A program made the translations under genes and the position numbers. Of a DNA stretch of 64,000 nucleotides, positions 8,413-17,177 are shown in pieces. The first letter of the stretch is position 1, and each line of letters begins with the position of its first letter. Source of the DNA: Dyadobacter sp. CY312 (GTDB lineage Bacteria; Bacteroidota; Bacteroidia; Cytophagales; Spirosomataceae); NCBI RefSeq assembly GCF_021390535.1, contig NZ_JAJUXG010000007.1, positions 310,001 to 374,000 of the forward strand, read 5' to 3'. The notes below the pieces were generated by a model. It made no database searches. It was not told the DNA's origin and saw nothing but the letters and a program-made list of their open reading frames with translations.

Positions 8413-8595
8413 TTATAATTGTACTTTTTCCTTTTCCAAACCATTGTTTTTTACGGCTTGATCCTGCGTACTTTCACCAGGAGCATTGGTTTGATGTATA
8501 TACTGTACATCCGAAGGTATAACCTCTTCTGACTGGCAGCTGTAAAGAAATGAAGCTGTAAAGAGTACTGCGAAGAATTTGATAGTCGTTTTCAT
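8413..8595 (-). CDS. Small lipoprotein
   Basis: 60 residues: a signal MKTTIKFFAVLFTASFLYSC with the lipid Cys at residue 20, then a short polar, Gln/Glu/Lys-rich mature part of about 40 residues without cysteine. The frame stays open upstream to 8832, but those 79 extra codons have no signal and no recognisable composition, whereas the ATG at 8595 gives a perfect lipoprotein signal, so I use that. No family known to me. The divergent kinase gene begins 278 bp away, and the gene may belong with the small membrane protein behind it. Confidence 0.68.
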   Translation of the reverse strand: MKTTIKFFAVLFTASFLYSCQSEEVIPSDVQYIHQTNAPGESTQDQAVKNNGLEKEKVQL

Positions 8596-8873
8596 GAGTT
8601 TGAATTTTATATGTTTTGAGTGATACGTTGTCTCTGATGACATGACAAAGGTGGCAGATGAAAACGGGGTTGAAAATTTGTTGTGATAAACTGCCAAATT
8701 GCAATGACGAAGCAGGAAGGCAACAGGATAAAGCTGTTTTTTGATGATTTTTTGGCAAATTTGGTTTAGTACCTTAGCTTCGTCATTCAGCAGGATAGGT
8801 TCGTCATAAATTTTACTGTGTTGGTCGGGCACGTATTAGTTTTATAACATATTACCGCCCCAAACAACTTTAC

Positions 8874-10484
8874 ATGGCACAGTTTTTCAGCCGATATGGC
8901 AAATCTGCTTTCTTCTTAGGATTACTCACAATTATCACCCTATTGTCGGCGTGGGACTATCCCGGTTATTTTTCAAAGTGGCTTAGCCTTGGGCTTCCGC
9001 TGTCAATTTTGAATGCCTATTTGTTGTATGCAGCGGTTTACTATATCATTTATCCATCATGCAGAGTTGGTAAATCGTGGATACGTAACACTGTTTATAT
9101 CACAGCATGTGCTTTGTTGTCCATAGGATTTACATGTTTGATTAGTCGTGTTGCCATTTCGAATGAAGAGTTACTGACAGTACATAATGGTATCAGGAAA
9201 TCGCTGGGTGCACAGGCGGATCCTAATGCTCAGGTTGGAGGTGTTGCTGAGCTTATTGGTGGGAGTTTTATGACATTTCTGATGTTTTTTGGAATCTCCT
9301 GGGCTCTTGTGCATTGGCACAGGAAGAAGAATCTCAGAATGCGTTTGAGAAAATGGTGGAGACTGCAGTCGTTAAGTACTTCTGGAGTTCACCTTTTGTA
9401 TGTATCTTTTGGATGGATTTTCTGGATATTTTTCACGCTTTCCCCGGTACTCTTTACAGGTAAACCACTTTCGTGGCAGACAACTTTAGCAATGCTGGTG
9501 CCATCGGTAATTTTCTTTTATATCAATCTTAAAACCAGTTTTAATCTTCTTGCCGACAATAAAGTGTTGCTGGCGTTACTTACAACATTGTGCTGGTGGG
9601 CCGTTTTGTTGATCATAAAAGCCATTTGGTTCGTGATCATTACTAGAGGATTCGGTTTGCCGCCGATCCTGGATGGCAAGAATGTTATTCAGGAGGTTAC
9701 TAAAGTTGGCGAGAAACACAATGCTGCTTATTTGGCAGGCAAGTCCATCGGGATGATTTTGAGCGGTTCGGCTTTCAAAGAACTGATCATTCTACTAGCC
9801 AGTTTTATTTATGGATATGATCGTCGTGTAACACAATACCGAAATCAAATGACCGCGATTGCAGAGGCCAGGCAACAGGAGCAATTGAAGCAAAAAGTAA
9901 TGGAAAAAGAAGTTGTAGATGCGCGACTGCAATCATTGAAGTATCAGATCAATCCGCATTTTCTCTTTAACAGCCTTAATTTTCTTTACTCACAATCGCT
10001 TCCGTTGTCGGACGAGCTGGCGCGGGCAACCATGTTGTTATCCAAAATGATGCGTTATGGTTTGCAGGAAAATAGTGAGGAGGCAAAGGTTTCGTTGGCA
10101 GGAGAAGTGGAACATCTTCAAAACTTTATCGAATTTAACCAGCTGCGGTTTTCGAATCAGTTACAAATAGATTTTAAGACAGAAGGACAAGTCGCAATCC
10201 GACGGATTATGCCTTTGTTGCTGATTACTTTTGTGGAAAATGCATTTAAGTATGGGGAGTTGCATCAACCAGAAAATCCGCTTCAAATTCATCTTAAAGT
10301 AGATTCGCAGAAGCTGACTTTTTTTGTGAAAAATAAGAAGAGGAATGGGCCGAAGGAAGATTCAACCGGGATAGGTTTAGAAAATATACGTAAAAGACTG
10401 GCCTTGGGCTATCCTGAAAAGCACAGCCTGATTATTAATGACGAAGAGGATTTTTATGCTACCGAATTGACCGTTGTGCTTTAA
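8874..10484 (+). CDS. LytS-type sensor histidine kinase (His_kinase family)
   Basis: 536 residues. The N-terminal two thirds are membrane-embedded, with about seven hydrophobic segments between residues 12 and 312, followed by a coiled linker (about 320-350) and a kinase core of the LytS class. The phosphoacceptor is His362 in QINPHFLFNSLNF, the typical motif of this class; the N box (FVENAFKYG) and a short ATP lid with GIGLENIRKRL follow. The response regulator with a LytTR output domain lies 42 bp downstream and almost surely is its partner. The membrane domain has no similarity that I recognise to named sensors, so the signal is open; extracytoplasmic or membrane-state sensing is a guess from topology. 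Confidence 0.94.
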   Translation: MAQFFSRYGKSAFFLGLLTIITLLSAWDYPGYFSKWLSLGLPLSILNAYLLYAAVYYIIYPSCRVGKSWIRNTVYITACALLSIGFTCLISRVAISNEELLTVHNGIRKSLGAQADPNAQVGGVAELIGGSFMTFLMFFGISWALVHWHRKKNLRMRLRKWWRLQSLSTSGVHLLYVSFGWIFWIFFTLSPVLFTGKPLSWQTTLAMLVPSVIFFYINLKTSFNLLADNKVLLALLTTLCWWAVLLIIKAIWFVIITRGFGLPPILDGKNVIQEVTKVGEKHNAAYLAGKSIGMILSGSAFKELIILLASFIYGYDRRVTQYRNQMTAIAEARQQEQLKQKVMEKEVVDARLQSLKYQINPHFLFNSLNFLYSQSLPLSDELARATMLLSKMMRYGLQENSEEAKVSLAGEVEHLQNFIEFNQLRFSNQLQIDFKTEGQVAIRRIMPLLLITFVENAFKYGELHQPENPLQIHLKVDSQKLTFFVKNKKRNGPKEDSTGIGLENIRKRLALGYPEKHSLIINDEEDFYATELTVVL

Positions 10485-10526
10485 ATCCCAAACCTAAATA
10501 ATTTAAATTACTGATCAACCTCTACC

Positions 10527-11282
10527 ATGACCTTACGCTGCCTCATTGTTGACGACGAGCAAGCTGCTCTCAATGTATTGACGAATTACATTTCTAAAAC
10601 GCCGTTTCTTGAGCTTGCCGGTGCATACACCGATCCGATTGCCGCACTGGATGTAATTAACAGAGAGCAAATTGATATTGTTTTTCTGGACATCCACATG
10701 CCCGAAATATCAGGACTGGAATGGATCAAATTGTTGAGAGGTAAATCGAAGGTAATTTTAACCACTGCATACAGCCAGTATGCACTGGATGGGTACAACC
10801 TGGATGTAGTGGATTACCTCTTGAAACCAGTTCCATTTGATCGCTTTTTACATGCCGTACGGAAGGTTCAGGATATGGTGGAGCAGAAGCCTGCTTTAAC
10901 TGTGATTTCCGAACCGGTTGTGGTTTCAGCACCCGTACCAGCTGTGGTCAACGATCACGTTTTTGTAAAAGTCGATAGCAAAATCGTAAAAGTCCGGTTT
11001 CAGGATATTCTCTATATTGAAGGACTGGGAAATTACGTCAGCATTTTTACCGAAACAGGTCGACTGGTGACTTTGTCAACCATGAAAGAAGTCGAGGAAT
11101 ATTTGTCAGACACCTATTTCATGCGTGTTCACCGTTCCTATATTATCGCCTTCAACAGGGTGGAATACATAGAAGGCAATCAGATATTTTTGGGTAAAAA
11201 TACAAATGTCCCGCTGGGAGAAACTTACCGCGAACGTTTCTTTAAAATGCTGGAAGAGAATATGATGAATAGGAAGAATTAA
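10527..11282 (+). CDS. LytTR family response regulator
   Basis: 251 residues. The receiver domain (1-115) has the acidic pair D9-D10, the phosphorylation site Asp55 in FLDIHMP, Thr/Thr at the fourth strand and Lys in LLKPV. A Pro/Val-rich linker (about 120-145) leads to a LytTR DNA-binding domain (about 147-245) with YIEGLGNYVSI and FMRVHRSYII, the two best-conserved stretches. It should dimerise on phosphorylation by the kinase encoded directly upstream and control nearby or distant genes; the divergent pair of small envelope genes at 8141-8595 is a possible local target but there is no visible direct-repeat site that I can prove. ATG start at 10527. Confidence 0.95.
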   Translation: MTLRCLIVDDEQAALNVLTNYISKTPFLELAGAYTDPIAALDVINREQIDIVFLDIHMPEISGLEWIKLLRGKSKVILTTAYSQYALDGYNLDVVDYLLKPVPFDRFLHAVRKVQDMVEQKPALTVISEPVVVSAPVPAVVNDHVFVKVDSKIVKVRFQDILYIEGLGNYVSIFTETGRLVTLSTMKEVEEYLSDTYFMRVHRSYIIAFNRVEYIEGNQIFLGKNTNVPLGETYRERFFKMLEENMMNRKN

Positions 11283-11425
11283 GAAGTTAAGAATTAAGAA
11301 GTTAAAAATTAACCGGAGTAGCGGGCGACAATTAAGAATTAAATTTTATTGTGGAGGGCGATAAAAATTAATGGTTAACCAAAGGTCGCCCCCTTAATTA
11401 ACCATTAACAACCAACCATTAAAAA
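11283..11425. repeat. AT-rich intergenic repeat block between convergent genes
   Basis: The 150-bp gap between the LytTR regulator and the helicase is made of near-repeats of AGAAGTTAAGAATTA and AACCATTAA types. Two copies of GGGCGA (11323 and 11356) can each pair with TCGCCC at 11386-11391, giving a hairpin that could serve as a terminator for either convergent gene. A related run of AGAAGT-like repeats occurs after 22640. It looks like a recurrent genomic spacer element rather than a gene. Confidence 0.5.
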
Positions 11426-11432
11426 TTACTCT

Positions 11433-12773
11433 CTATTTTTTTCCTGATCGCTTAATTGGTCGGCCGTATTTCTGCATCTTTTCGGCTGCGTGGTCGCGGC
11501 GGACGTTTACTTTCAGGTTTTTTGGAATTTTCTGGTGAAAGGCAGCACCGACGCTTTCTCTTTTCGGGAGTTTAACGTCAATGTTTTTCATGTTTATTTT
11601 AGGCTCCTCGTCAGGCGTAAGAATCTCCGAAATTTTTACATTCTCAGGCAAAGTTTGCATTGGAATTTCATACTGCATCAGATCTTCTATTGCTTCCTTC
11701 AACTCCTGATCTTTCTCCGTGATAAACGAAATTGCCTTTCCTTTTTTATCTGCCCGACCTGTACGTCCGATTCTGTGAATGTAGTTTTCAGGGATTTCAG
11801 GAATATCGAAATTGATCACATGTGAAACTTCAGCGACATCAAGACCGCGAGCAATAATATCGGTTGCGATCAGGATCCGGTATGTTCCTTCATGAAATTG
11901 TTTTACAGAATTAAAACGGTGATTCTGCTCTTTGTTAGAGTGTATTACTCCAATTCTGTTCAAATAACCAAGTTCAAGTTGATTGAATAGCTGATCAGCC
12001 AGTTTTTTGGTGGCAACAAAAATCAACACCTTATTCATGTCAGGATTTTCATCCAGAAGCAAATCCAGCAAATTGACCTTTGTATAAAAATTAGGCACCT
12101 CGTAAGCAACCTGCTCAATATTGTCCAAAGGGGTTCCAACGGGCGCAGCTTCTATCCGAACAGGGCTGTTGAAATAGGTCTGCATGAGTTGCTCCACCTC
12201 CTGAGTTATTGTTGCGGAGAAAAGCAGGTTCTGACGTTTTTGAGGTAATAAGTCCAGTATGTTTTTAAGTTGGGTACGGAAGCCAAGATTCAACATTTCG
12301 TCCACTTCGTCGATTACCAGTTTTTTAATTGACTTGGTTTTCAATGAACCATCCATGGCCAGATCAACAAGTCGACCCGGCGTGGCAACTACCACATCGG
12401 CTCCTTGTTTCAGCTCAGCCCTTTGCACTTTTATATTCCCACCTCCATATAAACCCACAGTTTCGAGAGTCATATAAGCACTCAATTTTTTTACCTCGTC
12501 TACCACCTGCACTACAAGTTCGCGGGTTGGGACGATAATCAAAAGCTGTGGCAGTCTATCCTTTGCAAAGACAATCTGGCGCAAGGAGGGCAACAGATAT
12601 GCAAAGGTTTTTCCTGTACCGGTTTGTGCAATTCCGCATACGTCCTTACCAGACATCATGACAGAAAACACCTTTTCCTGTATTGTAGTGGGAGTTGTAT
12701 AACCTAAATCAGTGAGGGCACTTAAAAGAGGTTTGGTAAGATTTAATTCTTCGAACGTCATAACTTGCTTCAT
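11433..12773 (-). CDS. DEAD-box ATP-dependent RNA helicase
   Basis: 446 residues with the complete superfamily 2 helicase set: Q motif (TTPTTIQ, about 26-32), Walker A AQTGTGKT at 49-56, PTREL, TPGRL, motif II at 155-158, SATI for motif III, and the C-terminal HRIGRTGR. Motif II reads DEVD instead of DEAD; the Asp and Glu that bind Mg-ATP are kept. The short Lys/Arg-rich tail (about 400-446) should help bind RNA. Length and motifs resemble the RhlE-like group that remodels rRNA and mRNA, often during cold growth. A TAACTTTG box on the minus strand at 12784-12791 lies just upstream of the ATG at 12773, implying a very short leader. Confidence 0.94.
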   Translation of the reverse strand: MKQVMTFEELNLTKPLLSALTDLGYTTPTTIQEKVFSVMMSGKDVCGIAQTGTGKTFAYLLPSLRQIVFAKDRLPQLLIIVPTRELVVQVVDEVKKLSAYMTLETVGLYGGGNIKVQRAELKQGADVVVATPGRLVDLAMDGSLKTKSIKKLVIDEVDEMLNLGFRTQLKNILDLLPQKRQNLLFSATITQEVEQLMQTYFNSPVRIEAAPVGTPLDNIEQVAYEVPNFYTKVNLLDLLLDENPDMNKVLIFVATKKLADQLFNQLELGYLNRIGVIHSNKEQNHRFNSVKQFHEGTYRILIATDIIARGLDVAEVSHVINFDIPEIPENYIHRIGRTGRADKKGKAISFITEKDQELKEAIEDLMQYEIPMQTLPENVKISEILTPDEEPKINMKNIDVKLPKRESVGAAFHQKIPKNLKVNVRRDHAAEKMQKYGRPIKRSGKK

Positions 12774-12783
12774 AAATAGAATG

Positions 12784-12791
12784 CAAAGTTA
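12784..12791 (-). promoter_or_regulatory. -7 box before the helicase gene
   Basis: Minus strand TAACTTTG, a full TAnnTTTG match, ending 11 bp before the ATG. If used, the transcript would have only a few leader bases. Confidence 0.4.
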
Positions 12792-12844
12792 CTTTAATCT
12801 TCCTTGCGAAAGAATTTTATGTTCATTTGATCCATCTACAAAAA

Positions 12845-12870
12845 GAGAATGCCATCGAAACGGCATTCTC
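12845..12870 (-). terminator. Terminator of the outer-membrane barrel gene
   Basis: GAGAATGCC at 12845-12853 pairs with GGCATTCTC at 12862-12870; read on the minus strand the stem is followed by TTTTT. It lies 36 bp after the stop of the gene at 12906-13556. Confidence 0.8.
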
Positions 12871-12905
12871 AGTGGGGCATAGTGTATGGTAGTGAAAATG
12901 TGTGT

Positions 12906-13556
12906 TTAGCGTGTACGGAGGCGTCCGGTATTTTTGTTATACGTGCCCAAAGGAAAACTAATACCTGCATTGATCCCCCAGTTACTATTCATCATTTTGT
13001 TGTTGTCAGCAGACACATCCAAAAGTCCAAGGCCATAGCGCGCATCAATATTAAGCCAAATCTTCTCCTGAAGCTTGATGTTTAGACCTGCTCCAAAAGT
13101 CAGACCTAGATCAAATGGATTGTATATCCTTGGACCTGATTCGGGATTAAGACGGTTTCCGTCCTTATCCTTAGCTCCAACAAGGAAATTCAGGGATGGA
13201 CCAAGAAAAAGTTTCGGCCTTACAGGCGCACCATACTTTCCGAAGAAGAATGTAGCGAAAAGTGGTACCTGTATATAGTTCAGGTTAATTTCGTTGGTTT
13301 TGTTAAAGACCTGCGCGCCCATTTGCGTAAATAACAGCTGTCCGCTAAAACCGAATCCGCTTTTCGAACTGTAATTGTAAAACCCACCGGCAGTTAATCC
13401 TGGTTTCCAATCAGTATTTCCACCGATCGCACTGGTGTTTCCTCTGAAATTAGCAATGGATACACCTACAACAGGCCCGATGGAAACGTTCTCCTGAGCA
13501 ATAGCCGAAACTGAGAACGTTAAGGCTGATAATAAAAGAATAATGCAATTTTTCAT
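12906..13556 (-). CDS. Outer-membrane beta-barrel protein (PorT/OMP_b-brl type)
   Basis: 216 residues with a cleavable signal (MKNCIILLLSALTFSVSAIA, cut after AIA or AIAQ) and a mature chain of alternating strands: an opening SIGPVVGVSIANF strand, then repeated aromatic-rich strands, Gly-Phe turns and loops with Asn/Lys. This is the pattern of the eight-stranded Bacteroidota barrel family (PF13568-like). Such proteins sit in the outer membrane; their roles vary and are mostly unknown. The C-terminus ends with GRLRTR rather than the aromatic residue that many barrels have. It is a single-gene unit with its own terminator. Confidence 0.82.
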   Translation of the reverse strand: MKNCIILLLSALTFSVSAIAQENVSIGPVVGVSIANFRGNTSAIGGNTDWKPGLTAGGFYNYSSKSGFGFSGQLLFTQMGAQVFNKTNEINLNYIQVPLFATFFFGKYGAPVRPKLFLGPSLNFLVGAKDKDGNRLNPESGPRIYNPFDLGLTFGAGLNIKLQEKIWLNIDARYGLGLLDVSADNNKMMNSNWGINAGISFPLGTYNKNTGRLRTR

Positions 13557-13743
13557 TTAGTTCTGGTTAAATAATTCTTAACAGAAGTATCAATATGCGT
13601 ACCAGATAAGTGGATAAATTAACGTTTAGGTCAAAAGGTTGTCAATCAGTAAAATATAAGATCATTGCAATTTGTGCCCATTTGTATACTGCTTAAAACT
13701 GAGGTACTATATCCACATACTTTTGAAAAAAGCGCCAATATGA

Positions 13744-15081
13744 TCAGGCTCGTTTGCCAATTTTTTGCAGAATATAATAGAGCGGTGCACCGCCAAGGAA
13801 AAGCCCCCAGCCAACAATCGCAGAAGATGGATCGGTCACGATCACATTAATGGCGATAATGAGCAGGAATAAAACAAAAAATGCTGGAAGCCATGGATAT
13901 CCTTTCATTTTAAACCCTGTGTGGAGGTCTGCCTTGCCGGCCTTATTTCGGAAAACAAATATTGTTGCCGCTGAACTGGCCAAGGCAATGCTATCGACGG
14001 ACATGACGTAATTGACAATCTGCTCAAAAGTGTCGAGCATTAATAAGGACAGTAAAGTTGTAACAATCAGAAAAGTAAGCGCAAATTCCTGAACCTGTGT
14101 TTTAGAATTAACTTTCTTAAAAGCGGATGGCAATATTCTGTCGTCGGCCATGGCGTAATAAACCCTGGGAAGGGACAACATCGTGGCGTTGATGAATCCT
14201 AACACTGATAAAAATATTGCGACTGAAAAGAAGACCTCTCCCCATGGCCCAAATAGCGCTCTTGCTGTATCGGAGGCAATTAATTTAGAATTTTGCAAGC
14301 CTTCAAAACCCAGGACTTTGAAGTATGTATAATTGATCGATAAGTATAATGCCAGGATCAGAAAAATACCCAGCAAAATGCCTTTTGGAGTACTTTGTTT
14401 AGGGTTCTTAATATCGGCTCCAAAATTCAGTGTTTGCTGATAACCCCCAAAGGTGTAGAATACGGCTATAAGGCTCGCTCCGAAGGCGGTGAACCAATTA
14501 TCTGAATTTGTGGATGGTACGGGCATAGATGCCTCGGGGGGAGCCTGTGCGTAGAAAATACCGGTGCACAAAATGAGCATCATTACAATTTTGAGCGTGC
14601 TCAGCAGATTTTGTGTACGTGAGCCTGACTTTATCCCCAGCATGTTTACTGTGTAAAAAAATAGTAAGGTAATCACCGCCGTACCTTGTATTCCTATTTT
14701 GCTATGCAGCGCTGCGGGGAGGAGCGGATTGAGATACTCCGAACCGATGAGTGCGACGCCGGCCATTCCCGCACCATAAGTGAGCACAATCACCCAGTTT
14801 ATCATGAAAGAATAAACAGGGTGAAAAGCTGTCGATATTAATTTATAGACGCCACCCGGAAAATGATGCCTTGATCCTATTTCTGCAAAGACAAGCGCTC
14901 CAATCAAACTGACAATACCACCGAAAATCCAGGCAGAGAAGAATATCTGCTCAGTACCGGCTTGCCGGGCTACAATGGCTGGTGTTCTGAATATACCAAT
15001 ACCAATGACCAGACTAACTACGATCATACCCAAGTCAAATACACCAATTTGGGGACGAATATTGTTTTCTGGTTCGGTCAT
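13744..15081 (-). CDS. APC family amino acid permease
   Basis: 445 residues with about twelve membrane helices. The first helix contains the broken-helix motif VSLVIGIGIFRTPAIV, where the Gly-rich break binds substrate in APC transporters; further conserved parts are the GAG-like segment of helix 3 and TFGGYQQTLNFG in helix 6. It should import (or exchange) an amino acid by cation-coupled transport; the length and lack of a long C-terminal extension fit the LAT/YfnA-like branch. It is last in a minus-strand run with the J-domain protein 41 bp upstream. Specificity cannot be told from sequence. Confidence 0.9.
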   Translation of the reverse strand: MTEPENNIRPQIGVFDLGMIVVSLVIGIGIFRTPAIVARQAGTEQIFFSAWIFGGIVSLIGALVFAEIGSRHHFPGGVYKLISTAFHPVYSFMINWVIVLTYGAGMAGVALIGSEYLNPLLPAALHSKIGIQGTAVITLLFFYTVNMLGIKSGSRTQNLLSTLKIVMMLILCTGIFYAQAPPEASMPVPSTNSDNWFTAFGASLIAVFYTFGGYQQTLNFGADIKNPKQSTPKGILLGIFLILALYLSINYTYFKVLGFEGLQNSKLIASDTARALFGPWGEVFFSVAIFLSVLGFINATMLSLPRVYYAMADDRILPSAFKKVNSKTQVQEFALTFLIVTTLLSLLMLDTFEQIVNYVMSVDSIALASSAATIFVFRNKAGKADLHTGFKMKGYPWLPAFFVLFLLIIAINVIVTDPSSAIVGWGLFLGGAPLYYILQKIGKRA

Positions 15082-15122
15082 CAGTCAGCAGTTGTTAGTT
15101 GGTTGTCCAAGATAAAGAAATA

Positions 15123-16199
15123 TCAGTCTTCGTCCTCATCCAAATCTGGTTCATTAGGGATCTGATAGGTTTTTAGGTAGGCTTTAAACACGGATGGTAT
15201 CTTCCACTGTTTAAGTATTTGCTTGATATTCTTAACCTCCGCTTTTGCTTCATTTACATTGGTATTGAATTTAACAATGGAAGATGTGTACGAATTGGCG
15301 TGTTGGAATGGGATTCCGCATAATGAAGAGATTTCCTTCTGTACCATTTCTTTCTGAATTTCCAGTTCTTCAACCTGTTGTTTCAAAACCTTGTTATAAT
15401 AATTCAGCTGATTTTTTGTCAGATTTTCCAAATGATCCTGATCGATCCGGTCAAATTCAATTTGTAATTTCAGAAGTCCCAGCAGATTGTTTTCCTGGTA
15501 TGCCAATGTTACGCGCTGCATGATTTCAGTCTTCCTCAACTTTTCATTTTCATCAGTTTCACGGTCAGGATGGAAGGCTTTTACCAAATCCATGTAAACG
15601 GTTCTTACAGACTTCGTCGTCTTCTGTTTTTCGAGATTCTGTTTGGCCTGTTGTATTTTTGCCTGCACTTTTTCTGCTCTGCGTTCTTCTTTCAGTCGCT
15701 GCTGGTCTTCCTCCGGCAACTCATGAAAATTCTCAGGGAATTCTTTTTCTGGCTGAATTTCCTCTTCCAGTAAAAACGCAGGATCCGTTATCTTCTCAGT
15801 TTTCTGATTTGCAAGAAGTAATGCCGTTTCAATGTCGGTCTCACTGTATTTATTATAAACGGGTTTGAGTTCATCGAAGCCATAATTGGCAATCAGGTCA
15901 AAAGCATTTTCGCAAATGAGGTATGAGAGCTTGGTCAGATAGGCTTTGCGGAAGAGATCAGCCTCGTAGGTGCGATCCATCACCTGCACCAACTCAACTC
16001 TGAATGTCTGGTATTCCATTACCAAAGGATTGAGATCCGTCGGAATCCGGCGTATCATCTCGTCCCTGGCATTTTCAAGTTCGGGAATGAGATTGTCGAG
16101 TTGTTCAATTTTTTCAGACAAAAGATTAAATTCTTTCTGCCTTTTGTTCAGATCAGATTTTGGCTGACCAATTCTTAATAATGGTGCTGTATTTGTCAT
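15123..16199 (-). CDS. Coiled-coil protein with a J-domain-like HPD segment
   Basis: 358 residues, very rich in Lys, Glu and Gln, without signal or membrane helix, so cytoplasmic. Residues about 15-50 and 145-200 are predicted coiled coil; residues 200-245 read YMDLVKAFHPDRE followed by TEIMQRVTLAYQENNL, the helix-HPD-helix layout of a J domain (HPD at 210-212). A J domain stimulates the ATPase of DnaK, but here it lies internally and no G/F or zinc region is present, so this is a class C type co-chaperone at best. A last helical part (about 260-330) resembles no domain I know. It is placed between an EamA transporter and an amino acid permease. The J-domain assignment is good, the client unknown. 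Confidence 0.72.
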   Translation of the reverse strand: MTNTAPLLRIGQPKSDLNKRQKEFNLLSEKIEQLDNLIPELENARDEMIRRIPTDLNPLVMEYQTFRVELVQVMDRTYEADLFRKAYLTKLSYLICENAFDLIANYGFDELKPVYNKYSETDIETALLLANQKTEKITDPAFLLEEEIQPEKEFPENFHELPEEDQQRLKEERRAEKVQAKIQQAKQNLEKQKTTKSVRTVYMDLVKAFHPDRETDENEKLRKTEIMQRVTLAYQENNLLGLLKLQIEFDRIDQDHLENLTKNQLNYYNKVLKQQVEELEIQKEMVQKEISSLCGIPFQHANSYTSSIVKFNTNVNEAKAEVKNIKQILKQWKIPSVFKAYLKTYQIPNEPDLDEDED

Positions 16200-16254
16200 T
16201 CGGATATTGTAAACCTTGTGGGTTTTGATGTAACGCTTGTTTTTGAGATTTTGT

Positions 16255-17172
16255 TTATAATCCCAATTCCTGATATGAGATCAGTATAATTGCAGCTACT
16301 GCCAGCAATAATCCTATTTTATTATAAATGTTAAGTTTCTCCTTATAAATTACCCAGGCGGCAAAGGAGGAAACGAGCATGGTAAGTATGTTGTATACCG
16401 GAAAAACATAAGCCGCACTATTGCCAAATGCAGCAAGCGCTTTGAGCAGGAAATACAGCGAAAGGAAATTGGGTACACCTAAAATAATTCCGCCGGCTAC
16501 ACTCCGAAGTTCAAGCTTCTCTTTGTTAATGAGGATTTTATAGAGTAGCAGGGTTGAACCAATAAGTACTGCGCCAACGCAGGCGATGATCATGAAAACC
16601 GTGGTTTGTCCCGGAGGATAATAGGTTGACGACAGATAATTGATCAAAGTATTGTTGGTGCCGCTACCAAAAAAAGTCAGGATTGGAAGAAGCCACAATA
16701 GATAATTTCCCGACTGGTTTTTCGCATCAGACTGAACATCTTTTTTACCGGATATCTGAACTGCTCCCAGCGCCAGGGCAAAGAGCGCCAGCAAAAGTCC
16801 GGTATAGTTGAGAGCCGTAAATTCCTTGTTGTTATTTTGAAATATAAATAAACCGAACAGAACGGGGATCACCAGTGACATATTTCCTGCAAGAGAAGCT
16901 GCCGTAACGCTCACTTTCTGAGCTGTGAGGCCGATGAACATGAATGCGATGACAAACATGCTGCCGAGTGAAAGCGTGAGCAATGTACCTGTGGAATCCC
17001 ACTGAACGTTTTGAAAAACGCCGAGATCAGGTGTGAGAAAAATTCCTGTTACAACGCACGAGTAATAATTGAATACAATGGCATGAAAGGAATTGACCTT
17101 GTAACGCGGATAAGCCCGCATGATCAGGTATAGCGCAACGGTAAAAAGTACGGAAAGTATGAAGTTGAGCAT
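16255..17172 (-). CDS. DMT/EamA-like transporter
   Basis: 305 residues with ten hydrophobic helices arranged as two five-helix halves, the typical layout of drug/metabolite transporters; the second half ends FAAWVIYKEKLNIYNKIG, a conserved E-x-L-x-x-x-x-x-x-G turn between helices 9 and 10. It probably moves a small organic solute across the inner membrane; direction and substrate are unknown. The purN stop is 5 bp upstream of its ATG, so the two are co-transcribed and probably coupled, though a functional tie to purine synthesis is not evident. Confidence 0.85.
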   Translation of the reverse strand: MLNFILSVLFTVALYLIMRAYPRYKVNSFHAIVFNYYSCVVTGIFLTPDLGVFQNVQWDSTGTLLTLSLGSMFVIAFMFIGLTAQKVSVTAASLAGNMSLVIPVLFGLFIFQNNNKEFTALNYTGLLLALFALALGAVQISGKKDVQSDAKNQSGNYLLWLLPILTFFGSGTNNTLINYLSSTYYPPGQTTVFMIIACVGAVLIGSTLLLYKILINKEKLELRSVAGGIILGVPNFLSLYFLLKALAAFGNSAAYVFPVYNILTMLVSSFAAWVIYKEKLNIYNKIGLLLAVAAIILISYQELGL

Positions 17173-17177
17173 TTCGA

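Noticed and set aside
8596..8832. N-terminal extension of the small lipoprotein to 139 residues
   Set aside because: The added part has no signal or domain and would hide the perfect lipoprotein signal that starts at 8595.
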